Shown here piece after piece: positions 33,857 through 42,973 of a stretch of DNA of 64,000 nt. This DNA is from Heyndrickxia oleronia (GTDB lineage Bacteria > Bacillota > Bacilli > Bacillales > Bacillaceae_C). Where the stretch lies: assembly GCF_017809215.1 (NCBI RefSeq), contig NZ_CP065424.1, forward strand, positions 3,864,001 through 3,928,000, given 5' to 3'. Every line of letters starts with the position of its first letter. The stretch's first letter is position 1. The position numbers and the translations under genes were made by a program. Below the pieces are notes generated by a model. The model was not told the origin of the DNA, did not search any database, and was given only the letters and a program-made list of their open reading frames with translations.

Positions 33857-34844
33857 GTTACCTTATTTCCTCTTTCTTTCGGGTTTCGGGAACCTTTCCG
33901 ATAGATTCGTTACCTTTCTTCCTCTTTCTTTCATGTTTCGGGAACCTTTCCGGGCGGTTTGTTCCCTTTCTTCCTCTTTCTTTCGGGTTTCGGGAACCTT
34001 TCCGGGCGATTGGTTCCCTTTCTTCCTCTTTCTTTCGAGTTTCGGTCATCATTCCTATCGATTGGTTACCCTATTTCCTCTTTCTTTCATGTTTCGGTCA
34101 TCATTTCGAGCGATTGGTTACCCTACTTCCTCTTTCTTTCCAGTTTCGGTAACCTTTCCAAGCGGTTGGTTACCTTTCTTCCTCTTTCTTTCATGTTTCG
34201 GTCATCATTCCGGGCGGTTTGTTACCTTTCTTCCTCTTTCTTTCCAATTTCAGTCATCATTCCGAGCGATTGGTTACCTTACTCCCTCTTTCTTTCAGGT
34301 TTTGGTAACCTTTCCGGGCGGTTGGTTACCCTATTTCCTCTTTCTTTCCAGTTTCGGGAACCTTTCCAATCGATTGGTTACCTTTCTTCCTCTTTCTTTC
34401 GAGTTTCGGTCATCATTCCGAGCGATTGGTTACCTTTCTTCCTCCTTCTTTCAAGTTTCGGGAACCTTTCCGAACATTTGGTTACCTTTCTTCCTCTTTC
34501 TTTCAGGTTTCGGTCACCTTTCCGATCGATTGGTTACCCTACTTCCTCTTTCTTTCCAGTTTCGGTAACTATTCCGATTGATTTGTTACCTTTCTTCCTC
34601 TTTCGTTCGAGTTTCGGTCACCTTTCCGGCCGATTGGTTACCCTACTGCTTCTTTCTTTCCAGTTTCGGGAACCTTTCCGGCCGATTGGTTACCCTACTT
34701 CCTCTTTCTTTCCAGTTTTGGGAACCATTCTGGTCGATTAGTTACCTTACCTCCTCTTTCTTTCAGGTTTCGGTCACCTTTCCGAGCGATTGGTTACCTT
34801 ACTCCCTCTTTCTTTCGAAGTTCGGTCATCATTCCGGTCGATTA
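33857..34844. repeat. Minisatellite: 19 tandem copies of a 52-bp unit
   Basis: From 33857 the unit GTTACC-TTTCTTCCTCTTTCTTTC-x-GTTTCGG-x-ACC-TTTCCGAGCGATTG recurs every 52 bases through 34844. GTTACC starts fall at 33857, 33909, 33961 (as GTTCCC) and so on to 34793. Copies differ at a few positions, mainly GGTAACC/GGGAACC/GGTCATC and the last 12 bases. Because 52 is not a multiple of three, each reading frame rotates, and the long open frames here are an effect of the repeat, not genes. The array lies between livF and livH within one operon. Many units contain GGTTACC...GGTAACC inverted pairs. Confidence 0.92.
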
Positions 34845-34862
34845 TTTTGACACGATCGTTTC

Positions 34863-35567
34863 CTACGCTATCCCTAAGTATTTCTGGCAGGTTTCTTTAT
34901 CTTCCTTTAGGTCCTGCATCACGCCTTCATGGACAATTTTTCCGTCGTCCATAATATAAAAGTAATCGCCTATCTCGCTGGCCATCAGAAAATTTTGTTC
35001 AACAAGAAGAATTGTTGTTTTTTCCTTCATTTTAAGAAGTGATTCCATCAGCTTTTCAACCATAATAGGGGACAAGCCTTTGCTAGGCTCATCAATCAGC
35101 AGCAAACCATCCCCATTAATATACGCCCTGGCAATCGCCAGCATCTGCTTCTGTCCGCCGGAAAGCAAGCCGCTTTTTTTGCGCCAAAATTTCTTTAAAT
35201 CCGGGAATAGCTCCAGCATCCATTCCATTTTTGCTTCCGTCTCTCCCGCACTCTTTGCCTTAGCTAAATTCAGTGTTTCCTCTACGGTCAGGCCACTGAA
35301 TATCCCCTGATTTTCAGGTACATATCCGATTCCTTTTCTGGATATCAGATGGGTAGAGATTCCACTGATTATCTGGTTTTGAAAATGCACCGTTCCAGTA
35401 GTTGAGGGATTGAAGCCCATAATCGAGCGGAGTGTTGTCGTTTTGCCTGCTCCATTTCTGCCGAACAGGACCGTGATGCTTCCCTCTTCAACAGACAGGG
35501 ACACGCCCTGTAGAATGTGATATTGCTCCAAATAGGTTTCCAAATTATCCAGTTTTAATAGACTCAC
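34863..35567 (-). CDS. livF: Liv-type ABC transporter ATPase LivF
   Basis: The 234-residue ATPase has Walker A GRNGAGKTT, Q-loop region PENQGIFSGLTV, signature LLSGGQKQMLA, Walker B GLLLIDEPSKGL and the switch His as VEQN (as is normal for LivF, which carries Q/N there). It is the short-type partner of LivG. It overlaps livG by 23 bases. After its stop come 18 bases and then the minisatellite. Confidence 0.93.
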   Translation of the reverse strand: MSLLKLDNLETYLEQYHILQGVSLSVEEGSITVLFGRNGAGKTTTLRSIMGFNPSTTGTVHFQNQIISGISTHLISRKGIGYVPENQGIFSGLTVEETLNLAKAKSAGETEAKMEWMLELFPDLKKFWRKKSGLLSGGQKQMLAIARAYINGDGLLLIDEPSKGLSPIMVEKLMESLLKMKEKTTILLVEQNFLMASEIGDYFYIMDDGKIVHEGVMQDLKEDKETCQKYLGIA

Positions 35568-36318
35568 GATGCAAGCCTCCTAAATATGCCGTTTGAACCC
35601 TTTGATCCTTTATGATTTCCTGCGGATTCCCGCTGGCCAAGAGCTCGCCATTAAATAGAACCACAAGTGTATCCGATAAATGCATAACCATTTCCATTTT
35701 GTGTTCGATCAATATAATCGTGTACAAGCCTTCCTTTTTAATGTTCTCGATTACTTCCAGAATGGCAGGAACCTCTTCAATCGATATTCCTGCTGTAGGT
35801 TCATCAAGAAGCAGTAATTCTGTTTTTAGAGCGAGCAGCATCGCCAGCTCCAGCTTTCTTTTTTCCCCATGAGCCAAATCCTGTGCTAGTACCTCTTCCT
35901 TGCCACTCAGCATACATTTCTTCATAAAAGCCTTTGCTTCCTCCTGCTGGCGGCTCCTGGAAGATAGCCGCGGCAGGATGGAGTAGTAATCATTGCTTGA
36001 GGATTGGATGGCCAGCCTGATATTCTCAAGAACGGTCAGCTCCGGAAAAATATTTGTGAGCTGGAAGGAGCGGCCAATGCCCCTTCTCGCCCGTAATGGG
36101 ACAGAAAGCTTGGTTATATTCTCGTTTTTAAAATATATGTCTCCCTTTGTCGGTGAAATTTGGCCGCTCAGCAAGTTAAAAAGCGTGGTCTTGCCCGCCC
36201 CGTTTGGACCGATAATAGAGATGAGCCTTCCGCGCTCTATTTTCAAGGTCACATTTCTGATGACATCATGCTCACCAAAGGAAACAGATAGGTTTTTCGT
36301 TTCCAGAATAGGGTCCAT
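35545..36318 (-). CDS. livG: Liv-type ABC transporter ATPase LivG
   Basis: The 257-residue ATPase has Walker A GPNGAGKTT, the Q-loop GIGRSFQLTNIFPELTVLENI typical of LivG, the degenerate signature LAHGEKRKLELAMLLA and Walker B LLLLDEPTAGI, followed by the switch LIEHKMEMV. It forms the heterodimeric motor with LivF. It is 48 bases downstream of livJ in the same operon. Confidence 0.93.
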   Translation of the reverse strand: MDPILETKNLSVSFGEHDVIRNVTLKIERGRLISIIGPNGAGKTTLFNLLSGQISPTKGDIYFKNENITKLSVPLRARRGIGRSFQLTNIFPELTVLENIRLAIQSSSNDYYSILPRLSSRSRQQEEAKAFMKKCMLSGKEEVLAQDLAHGEKRKLELAMLLALKTELLLLDEPTAGISIEEVPAILEVIENIKKEGLYTIILIEHKMEMVMHLSDTLVVLFNGELLASGNPQEIIKDQRVQTAYLGGLHRESIKTG

Positions 36319-36366
36319 GTCGACAATCCTCCTTTCTTATATATATATCTAATTATTCCGAAATTT

Positions 36367-37581
36367 TTATTTGCTATTTCTGACTGGTGGCTCTGTTTCA
36401 TCCATATTTAATTCCCTGATGAGAACTGGAACCGGATGATCCACACCTTCCTGTTCTTCAAGGGTTACAGCATACAACGATTGTAAAGCCTGATGGTCCT
36501 CTGCCCGGAATTTCATCGTTCCCTTCGGAGTCTCAAATTCCATATTTTCCATTGCGCTAATTAAGCCGTCAACATCTTTGTCGCCTTCTGTTTTCTTAAG
36601 CGCCTCGACAATAGAGATCGCAGCCGTCATCCCGCCAGCAGTAAAGAGATCAGGGATTTCCCCATCGAATTTTTTCTTATGCTGCTCCACTAGCCAGTCA
36701 TTGACTTCATTATCTGGCAGCGTATGATAGTAAATGGAAAAACCACTCATGCCAATTAAGGAATCCATTGTTTTTAAAGAAGCGATATCCTGTGCGGCAG
36801 TAGATATTTTAATCCCCTGCTCTTCAAGCTGCATATCCTTTAACTGCTTCCACGGTGCATTGGAACCTGCCCAGACGATATAGAGATAATCAGGCTTTTC
36901 TTTTATAATGCTTTGAATATTCGCTGTGAAGTCAGTTGAATTTGGATCGGCATATTGTTCATTCACAATCGTCGCACCGAGCTTTTCTGCTCCCTCTTTA
37001 AAAGCTGCGATTCCCTCTCTGCCATAGGCATTATCCTGTGCGAAGGTTGCAATTTTCACACCTTTCTCAGCGATTGCAGCTGCACCAGCTACAGCATCCT
37101 GTGAGGAGTTTCGTCCTGTCCGGAAAATATACTTATTCCAATTTTGACCAGTGATGCTGTCGGCAACCGCAGGCTCCACCACCATAATTTTTTCGTATTC
37201 CTCAGCAAGCGGCAGGACGGCCAGCGTATCTCCAGAGCTTGATGAACCTACTAAGAAATCGACCTCATCCTCTTCCAGCAGCTTCGTTGCTTTTCTTACC
37301 GCGACATCCGGCTTAGTTTCCGTATCTTCGACGATAAACTTCACCTTCTTGCCTGCGACTTCATTCGATCCTTCGGTTGCATATTCTAGCCCAAGTTCAA
37401 ATCCCGCTACTGTCTGCTTTCCATACGTCTCAAGCGGACCGGTTAAGGAAGCAAGAACACCGATTTTGATGGTGTCCTCCTTCGAGCTTGCCTTTTCCCC
37501 GGAACAACCTGTTACTACGAAAAGAGTGAGTACGATGATGATCGATAAAACAGACTTCATGCCAGACATCTTACACCTCAT
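36367..37581 (-). CDS. livJ: Liv-type ABC substrate-binding lipoprotein
   Basis: The 404-residue product is a type I periplasmic-binding-fold protein (Peripla_BP_6). A lipoprotein signal ends VVTGCSG (Cys about 26), followed by IKIGVLASLTGPLETYGKQTVAGFELGLEYA. The hinge carries DNAYGREGIAAFKEGAEKLGATIV. It delivers the ligand to LivHM outside the cell. Homologues bind branched-chain amino acids, amides, urea or aromatic acids. Gene context (CoA ligase, hydratase, KAS III) favours a carboxylic acid. AGGGGG eight bases before the ATG supports 37581; MSGMKSV at 37569 with GAGGTG is an alternative. Confidence 0.9.
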   Translation of the reverse strand: MRCKMSGMKSVLSIIIVLTLFVVTGCSGEKASSKEDTIKIGVLASLTGPLETYGKQTVAGFELGLEYATEGSNEVAGKKVKFIVEDTETKPDVAVRKATKLLEEDEVDFLVGSSSSGDTLAVLPLAEEYEKIMVVEPAVADSITGQNWNKYIFRTGRNSSQDAVAGAAAIAEKGVKIATFAQDNAYGREGIAAFKEGAEKLGATIVNEQYADPNSTDFTANIQSIIKEKPDYLYIVWAGSNAPWKQLKDMQLEEQGIKISTAAQDIASLKTMDSLIGMSGFSIYYHTLPDNEVNDWLVEQHKKKFDGEIPDLFTAGGMTAAISIVEALKKTEGDKDVDGLISAMENMEFETPKGTMKFRAEDHQALQSLYAVTLEEQEGVDHPVPVLIRELNMDETEPPVRNSK

Positions 37582-37599
37582 CTCCCATTCCCCCTATAA

Positions 37600-39447
37600 T
37601 TAATTTTCTTTTTTAAAGAACTGTATTTTTTGAAGCAGTCCATCTGCGATAATGATGTTCCCATTATGATCAATATCTAGCCCCTGAGGTGAGAAAAACT
37701 GCCCGTCTTCGCCACTAAAGGAACCAAATTGTTCGATGAATCTTCCATTTTCATCATAGACATTCATGCGATTATTTGACGTATCAGTTACATAGACACG
37801 GTCCTGGTCATCAATGGCAATTCCTGTCGGCAAGAACAAATCACCCGGTTCTTCGCCCCAATTTTCCAATGGATCGAGGTTCCCGCTTCCGTTATTCGTT
37901 CCCCACTTCGCGAGAAACTTGCCATTGTTATCGAATTTTTGAACACGATTGTTGATTCGATCCACTACATACACATTGTCTTTAGAATCGATGGCAAGCT
38001 GCATCGGCTGAGAGAATTCACCATTGCCAGTCCCTTTTCTACCCCATTCCTTCATGTAGACGAAAAAGGAATTAAACTTTTGAATTCGATTGTTTTCCGA
38101 GTCGGACACAAAGATATTGCCTTTGCTGTCAACTGCCACCCCGCTCGGGAATTGGAAAAAGCCGCTTAATGTTCCTAATGAGCCGTACGCCGCAAGGAAC
38201 GTCCCTGAATTGGAGAACTTTTGAATTCGGTGATTCACTGAGTCTGCTACATAGACATTGTCATAACGGTCAACCGCTAGTTGCCGCGGTACAAAAAATT
38301 GACCATAATAACTGCCATAGCCAAACGGCCCGCCAGTTCCGAACATGCTTCCCCATTTGCTTACTAGACTTCCGTTTGCATTATATTTCAAAATCCGGTG
38401 ATTAAACGAATCGGATACAAAGACATTTCCTTTTGAATCGCTTTGCACATCATAAGGTCCTGCATATTGTTTGTCTCCGTATCTGGCTAAGCCGATGGTC
38501 ATTTTATAGGTAATACTCAGGCCAATTTCCTTGTACACCTCAATGCGATTATTCCCTGTGTCCGTAATGAATAAATCGCCATTCTCGGATGGTAAAATCT
38601 GATTCGGATACACTAGATTAGGAAAAATCCCTGTCGTATAAACAAACCTATCCTTATCATCAAATTTCATGATTCGGTTATTATAAGTGTCGGCTACATA
38701 GAGAGCTCCAGACTTTGGCTCAAAGTTAATTCCTCTTGGATGGTAAAATTGATATGCGCCTATTCCAGGCTCCAGCCCGCCAATTTTCCTTATGAAGCTG
38801 CCGTTTTGATCAAACACTTGAATTCGATTATTGTACGTATCAGCTACATAGACCTCCCCCTTATTGTTTATCGCAAGGCCTTGCGGGAGAGCCATCTGGC
38901 CATCACCTTTTCCATAGGAACCAATCGTAAGGAGAAACTGGCCGTCAGAAGTAAATTTTTGAATTCGGTGATTAAATTCATCGGTAATGTAATAATTGTT
39001 TTCCTGATCGATCGCAATTTCTCTTGGGAAACCGAATTGATTATTTCCTTCCCCTTTCGTCCCCCAGCTATTTAAAAATCTGAATTCAGAATCGAACTTT
39101 TGAATGCGAAAGTTCCCTGTATCAGCAACGAGAATATTCCCTTCCTGATCAACAGCGATGCCAAATGGCATATTAAATTGACCAGGGGAATGACCGAGCG
39201 TGCCATATGTCTTTAGAATTTTACCGGAGGAATCCATTTTTACAATACGATGATTCCCCATATCAGCCATGTATATATTCCCTGAGTGATCCTTCGCCAT
39301 TGCTACCGGCGTTCGGAACTCGTTAGAAGGATCGGTCTCATTTCCCCACGCATGCTGGAAACGATAGGACTCCTCTGCAAACACGCTCGAGCCAGACATA
39401 AGGGAAAATAAAAGAAGGAAAAGGACGAGACTCCTTACCTTTTTCAT
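37600..39447 (-). CDS. Secreted NHL-repeat beta-propeller protein
   Basis: The 615-residue product has a signal peptide (MKKVRSLVLFLLLFSLMSGSSVFA) and twelve NHL repeats of about 45-50 residues with the pattern GNIYVADxxNHRIQKFDxxGxFLxxWG, enough for two six-bladed propellers. It contains no catalytic domain. GGAGAG six bases before the ATG at 39447 sets the start, and this ATG overlaps the TGA of the KAS III-like gene (ATGA). Exported propellers bind ligands or proteins; in this operon it may capture the substrate or a polymer that contains it. Confidence 0.88.
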   Translation of the reverse strand: MKKVRSLVLFLLLFSLMSGSSVFAEESYRFQHAWGNETDPSNEFRTPVAMAKDHSGNIYMADMGNHRIVKMDSSGKILKTYGTLGHSPGQFNMPFGIAVDQEGNILVADTGNFRIQKFDSEFRFLNSWGTKGEGNNQFGFPREIAIDQENNYYITDEFNHRIQKFTSDGQFLLTIGSYGKGDGQMALPQGLAINNKGEVYVADTYNNRIQVFDQNGSFIRKIGGLEPGIGAYQFYHPRGINFEPKSGALYVADTYNNRIMKFDDKDRFVYTTGIFPNLVYPNQILPSENGDLFITDTGNNRIEVYKEIGLSITYKMTIGLARYGDKQYAGPYDVQSDSKGNVFVSDSFNHRILKYNANGSLVSKWGSMFGTGGPFGYGSYYGQFFVPRQLAVDRYDNVYVADSVNHRIQKFSNSGTFLAAYGSLGTLSGFFQFPSGVAVDSKGNIFVSDSENNRIQKFNSFFVYMKEWGRKGTGNGEFSQPMQLAIDSKDNVYVVDRINNRVQKFDNNGKFLAKWGTNNGSGNLDPLENWGEEPGDLFLPTGIAIDDQDRVYVTDTSNNRMNVYDENGRFIEQFGSFSGEDGQFFSPQGLDIDHNGNIIIADGLLQKIQFFKKEN

Positions 39448-40454
39448 ATTTTCTCTCCTTTCCACTTCACAACAGTCGCAGCCCATGTATAGCCCGTTCC
39501 GGCACTAACTGCTACAGCAAGATCGCCAGGATTCAGAAGTCCTTTTTCCTGGGCAAAGTGAAGGCCAACACATGGATCAAGGGCTGACATATGGCCATGA
39601 TGATTTAAGTAGACCGCCTTTTCTTCAGGAAGTTCCAGTGATTGTAAGAGCTCTTTAAACATTGATCGTTTTGTATGCAGTGGCAATAGGAGTTTAATAT
39701 CTTGAGGAGTATAACCGCTTCTATGAAGTGCCTTGCGAATCACAGTATCAAAATTGGCGATCGACACAGGATCCAGTCTTTCTTTCATGGATTGTGGATC
39801 CTTCACATCAATATAATGAAGATTCTTTTCGACCGTTTCATGGCTGGCAAAATGCTTCGATCCTCCAGCAGGTGTTCTAACATCATCATGAAAGGATCCG
39901 TCTGTCAGGATGGCGTTTCCGAGAATTTCGCTCTCGGTGGAATCTCTTGTTACGAGTGCTGCACTGCCTCCATCCGCAAAGTTAAACATAAAGCGCGAAC
40001 GCGGGTTGGCATAATCCACGACTTGCGATTCCTTGCAGCCCCCAACAAGGAGGATGTTTTGAATCGATTGATCTGCAGCAATCATATCCTTTGCTACCTT
40101 TAAGGCAATCGGAAAACAGGAGCTGACATTCATGATTTCAAACGCATAGGCATTTTTCGCACCTAATTCATACTGTATTTTTGGCGCACTCGACCAGACA
40201 TAATAATCCTTATGAGGGCTGCCAAAATAGATCACCACATCAATAGATAGCGGGTCAATCCCTTCGAGCGCCTGCCTACCTGCAGCAACAGCAAGATCTG
40301 ATGCATGCAGGCTATCATCTGCCACATGCTTTTGGACTAAACCAAACTTCTCGATAATCACCTGTTCCGGTATGCCCGTTTTTACAGCTAAGTCTGCTGC
40401 CGTTTCTATGCCAGGCGGAAAATAGACGCCTGTTTTTTTTATCCCAATTCCCAT
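39444..40454 (-). CDS. KAS III (FabH)-like acyl transferase/condensing enzyme
   Basis: The 336-residue product has a thiolase fold. The nucleophile is Cys113 in NVSSCFPIALK. His260 in LPLHTKRS matches the FabH His. The position of the third catalytic residue (Asn in GNTSA) is His288 in HHGHMSALDP. That change is a mark of KAS III relatives that transfer acyl groups or make other bonds rather than extend fatty acids. It is encoded between a MaoC hydratase and a secreted propeller and overlaps both genes, so it belongs to the organic-acid operon. Product unknown. Confidence 0.85.
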   Translation of the reverse strand: MGIGIKKTGVYFPPGIETAADLAVKTGIPEQVIIEKFGLVQKHVADDSLHASDLAVAAGRQALEGIDPLSIDVVIYFGSPHKDYYVWSSAPKIQYELGAKNAYAFEIMNVSSCFPIALKVAKDMIAADQSIQNILLVGGCKESQVVDYANPRSRFMFNFADGGSAALVTRDSTESEILGNAILTDGSFHDDVRTPAGGSKHFASHETVEKNLHYIDVKDPQSMKERLDPVSIANFDTVIRKALHRSGYTPQDIKLLLPLHTKRSMFKELLQSLELPEEKAVYLNHHGHMSALDPCVGLHFAQEKGLLNPGDLAVAVSAGTGYTWAATVVKWKGEKI

Positions 40455-40873
40455 TAAATTACCCCTCCATCCTCAGGAACCATCATCTTGGCGGTACCTG
40501 TCAAAACGAGTGTCCCCTCTTGATTAAAGCACTGTGTTAGCAATGTCAGTATTCGTCTCTTTTCATCAATTTCTTGTACGGTTCCTTGTGCTGTAATGGT
40601 GTCGCCTATAAAAACAGGGGCTTTAAACTGGATGGTTTGCTCGACATAAACGGCCCCTTTGCCGGGTAGATGAACACCTAAGAGCTGTGATAATAAGCTT
40701 GAAGTTAAAAGCCCATGTGCAATACGCTGTTTAAACCTCGTTTGTTTGGCATATTCCGCATCAATATGGATGGGATTGAAGTCACCGCTTACTCCTGCAA
40801 ACAGGATAAAGTCGGTTTCAGTAATCGTTTTGCTGCAAGAGGCCTGTTGACCGATATGATAACTATTCACCAT
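40454..40873 (-). CDS. MaoC-like enoyl-CoA hydratase (hot-dog fold)
   Basis: The 139-residue single hot-dog domain has the hydratase-2 motif FAGVSGDFNPIHIDAEYAKQTRFKQRIAHGLL, in which the Asp and His (DxxPxH) are catalytic, as in PhaJ. It hydrates trans-2-enoyl-CoA to (R)-3-hydroxyacyl-CoA. It lies one base after the ligase stop and abuts the KAS III-like gene, so all three are translated together. Confidence 0.9.
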   Translation of the reverse strand: MVNSYHIGQQASCSKTITETDFILFAGVSGDFNPIHIDAEYAKQTRFKQRIAHGLLTSSLLSQLLGVHLPGKGAVYVEQTIQFKAPVFIGDTITAQGTVQEIDEKRRILTLLTQCFNQEGTLVLTGTAKMMVPEDGGVI

Positions 40874-40874
40874 G

Positions 40875-42356
40875 TCACCTGCTTCCTATAAGTTTTGTTT
40901 TTTGAATTTTTCCAGTCGCATTCTTCGGCATTTCTTTTAAAAATGTAACCTTCTTTGGAATTTTATATTTTGCTAGATTTCCTTGACAGTGTTGAATCAC
41001 TGCCTCCTCGGTTAAAGCGCTTCCATTTTCCTTGACAATAAACGCGGCAGGCACTTCCCCCCAAAGCGGATCGGCATTTCCAACGACGGCTACTTCAGCG
41101 ATACCTTCCATTTGGCTAATGACCTGCTCGACTTCGAGCGGATAAATATTTTCCCCGCCAGAAATGATCATTTCTTTTTTCCTACCTACAATAAACAGGA
41201 AGCCTTCATCATCTGTTTTCGCTAAATCTCCTGTCAAGAGCCAGTCATCCTTTAGTGCATCCTTTGTGGCATCGGCCCGGTTCCAATATTCCTTCATAAT
41301 ATTTGGGCCTCTAACAGCTAGCTCGCCAACGGCCCCTTTTTCAACCTCTTTCCCCTCAGAATCCAGCAGCTTATATTCGGAAAATAACACAGGCTTGCCA
41401 ATAGAGCCTCTCTTTCTTGGTGCATCTTCCTTCGAAAGCATAAATAGAGTAGGAGATGTTTCAGTCATCCCAAATCCTTGGCCGAATAGGAAGCCTCTAT
41501 CAAAATAGGCATCTATTAATTCACGCGGGCATGGTGCGCCCCCATTATAGAACCAGCGGACGGAACTCAAATCAGTGGTACCGAATGATGGACTCGTGAG
41601 CAACGCCTGATGGATGGTCGGAACGCCCATCACCACGGTCACCTGATATTTTTCAATCATTGCCAGTGTTTTTTCAGGATCAAACTTTCCAGGGATAACG
41701 ATCGTTCCACCTGAAAATAAGGATGGAAACGCAAACAGCCCGATTCCGCCAATATGAAATAACGGAAGAAGCACAATGCAGCGATCCTCTGACGTCAAAT
41801 CGATGGCAAGCTTATTATTGACGGCATTCCAGAATATATTGCTCTGTGTCAGCACCGCCCCCTTTGGCTTTCCGGTTGTCCCCGACGTGTAGCAGATTAT
41901 GTATGGTGCCTCCTCATCAATCGATCGCTCAAAAGCGAAGTTTGTTTGAGACTCCTCACATACATCCTCCATGAACGCCAAGCTTTCAAGCTCACTTTGC
42001 TCAACAAGGGATGCGGCAAACTCCGCATTATCCTTTTCGGCATAAAGGATTCTTGAACCACTGTCATTTAGCTGAAAAATAAGCTCCTTCGCGCTCAACC
42101 GAATATTCAATGGAACCGCCACACATTCTGCCTTAGCAATGGCAAATAAAAGGACGATGTACTCCAACCGATTATGCGACAATATCGCAATGCGCTCCCC
42201 TTTTCTTCCTTGCAGCTTTTCCTGGATCCCTTGGGCAGCTAAAGCTATCATTCTATCTAACTGTTTATAGGACACCTTTTCGTTATCTGTAATAACTGCT
42301 GTTCGATCTGGATGTGTGTATGCCCATTTCTCAATCCAATAGGCAATCCCTTTCAT
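40875..42356 (-). CDS. Acyl-CoA synthetase (AMP-dependent ligase)
   Basis: The 493-residue ANL-family enzyme is of the MenE/FadD-like short form. It has P-loop YTSGTTGKPKGAV, the acyl-binding FYNGGAPCPRELID region, GQGFGMTETSPT, the hinge LLTGDLAKTDDEGFLFIVGRKKEMIISGGENIYP and C-terminal Lys in PKNATGKIQK. It activates a carboxylic acid to its CoA thioester with ATP. It is the first enzyme after the TetR gene and probably acts on the compound imported by the Liv transporter at the other end of the operon. Confidence 0.92.
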   Translation of the reverse strand: MKGIAYWIEKWAYTHPDRTAVITDNEKVSYKQLDRMIALAAQGIQEKLQGRKGERIAILSHNRLEYIVLLFAIAKAECVAVPLNIRLSAKELIFQLNDSGSRILYAEKDNAEFAASLVEQSELESLAFMEDVCEESQTNFAFERSIDEEAPYIICYTSGTTGKPKGAVLTQSNIFWNAVNNKLAIDLTSEDRCIVLLPLFHIGGIGLFAFPSLFSGGTIVIPGKFDPEKTLAMIEKYQVTVVMGVPTIHQALLTSPSFGTTDLSSVRWFYNGGAPCPRELIDAYFDRGFLFGQGFGMTETSPTLFMLSKEDAPRKRGSIGKPVLFSEYKLLDSEGKEVEKGAVGELAVRGPNIMKEYWNRADATKDALKDDWLLTGDLAKTDDEGFLFIVGRKKEMIISGGENIYPLEVEQVISQMEGIAEVAVVGNADPLWGEVPAAFIVKENGSALTEEAVIQHCQGNLAKYKIPKKVTFLKEMPKNATGKIQKTKLIGSR

Positions 42357-42370
42357 CGAACTCCCCCTCT

Positions 42371-42973
42371 TTACTTTTTTAATCCTTGGAAGATAAGCGT
42401 CATCGCAGCATCAAATGCCTCTTCAGGAACCTCTTTCTTTTCCCAATACACCCATCTCATTCCGAGAAACTGCCCAATAGACATTAAACAGTAGGCAACA
42501 GTCTCCTGATCCAGGTCCTTAAATTCTCCCGCTTCGATCCCTTGCGACAAGCTCTTTAAAAATCCAGTGGCAAGCTTGCCATAATACCAGCGGAATAACT
42601 CCTGATCCACTACAACCGCCTGTTGGACAATACTGTACAAATTGGGATGATTTTTTACCCAGCTGAAAAAAGCAAAAAAGCCATTTCGCTGTGCTTCCTC
42701 AAAAGACGAGCTTCCTGCCATTCCTTCTTTAATCGCAATACGCAAATCCCGGCTATAGCTCCGAATTAACTCATCATAAATATCCTTCTTTGAAGGAAAA
42801 TAATTATAAAACGTTCCCTGCGCAACCTTGGCTTCTTGTGAAATATTAACAATGGAAGCCTCAAAATATCCCTTCTGCCCAAAAACCTCCTCAGCTGCTC
42901 GTAAAAGCTTCTCACGTGTTTCAATTCCTCTCGGAGTTAATGCTTTTTCCTCAGATACATTCTTAGTTGACAC
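42371..42973 (-). CDS. TetR-family regulator of the acyl-CoA/Liv operon
   Basis: The 200-residue product has an N-terminal helix-turn-helix (about 17-63: TREKLLRAAEEVFGQKGYFEASIVNISQEAKVAQGTFYNYFPSK) and a C-terminal domain of the type found in FadR-like TetR regulators of fatty-acid degradation (YsiA/FadR group). It is the first gene of the operon, 14 bases before the ligase, so it probably represses its own operon until an acyl-CoA binds. GAGAGG eight bases before the GTG at 42973 sets the start. Confidence 0.9.
   Translation of the reverse strand: MSTKNVSEEKALTPRGIETREKLLRAAEEVFGQKGYFEASIVNISQEAKVAQGTFYNYFPSKKDIYDELIRSYSRDLRIAIKEGMAGSSSFEEAQRNGFFAFFSWVKNHPNLYSIVQQAVVVDQELFRWYYGKLATGFLKSLSQGIEAGEFKDLDQETVAYCLMSIGQFLGMRWVYWEKKEVPEEAFDAAMTLIFQGLKK

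Noticed and set aside
33857..34844. CRISPR array
   Set aside because: The whole 52-bp unit repeats without unique spacers and there are no cas genes.
33933..34850. Three long overlapping plus-strand frames rich in Phe and Ser
   Set aside because: They are produced by the 52-bp tandem repeat, which rotates frames and rarely makes stops; no ribosome binding sites or family match.
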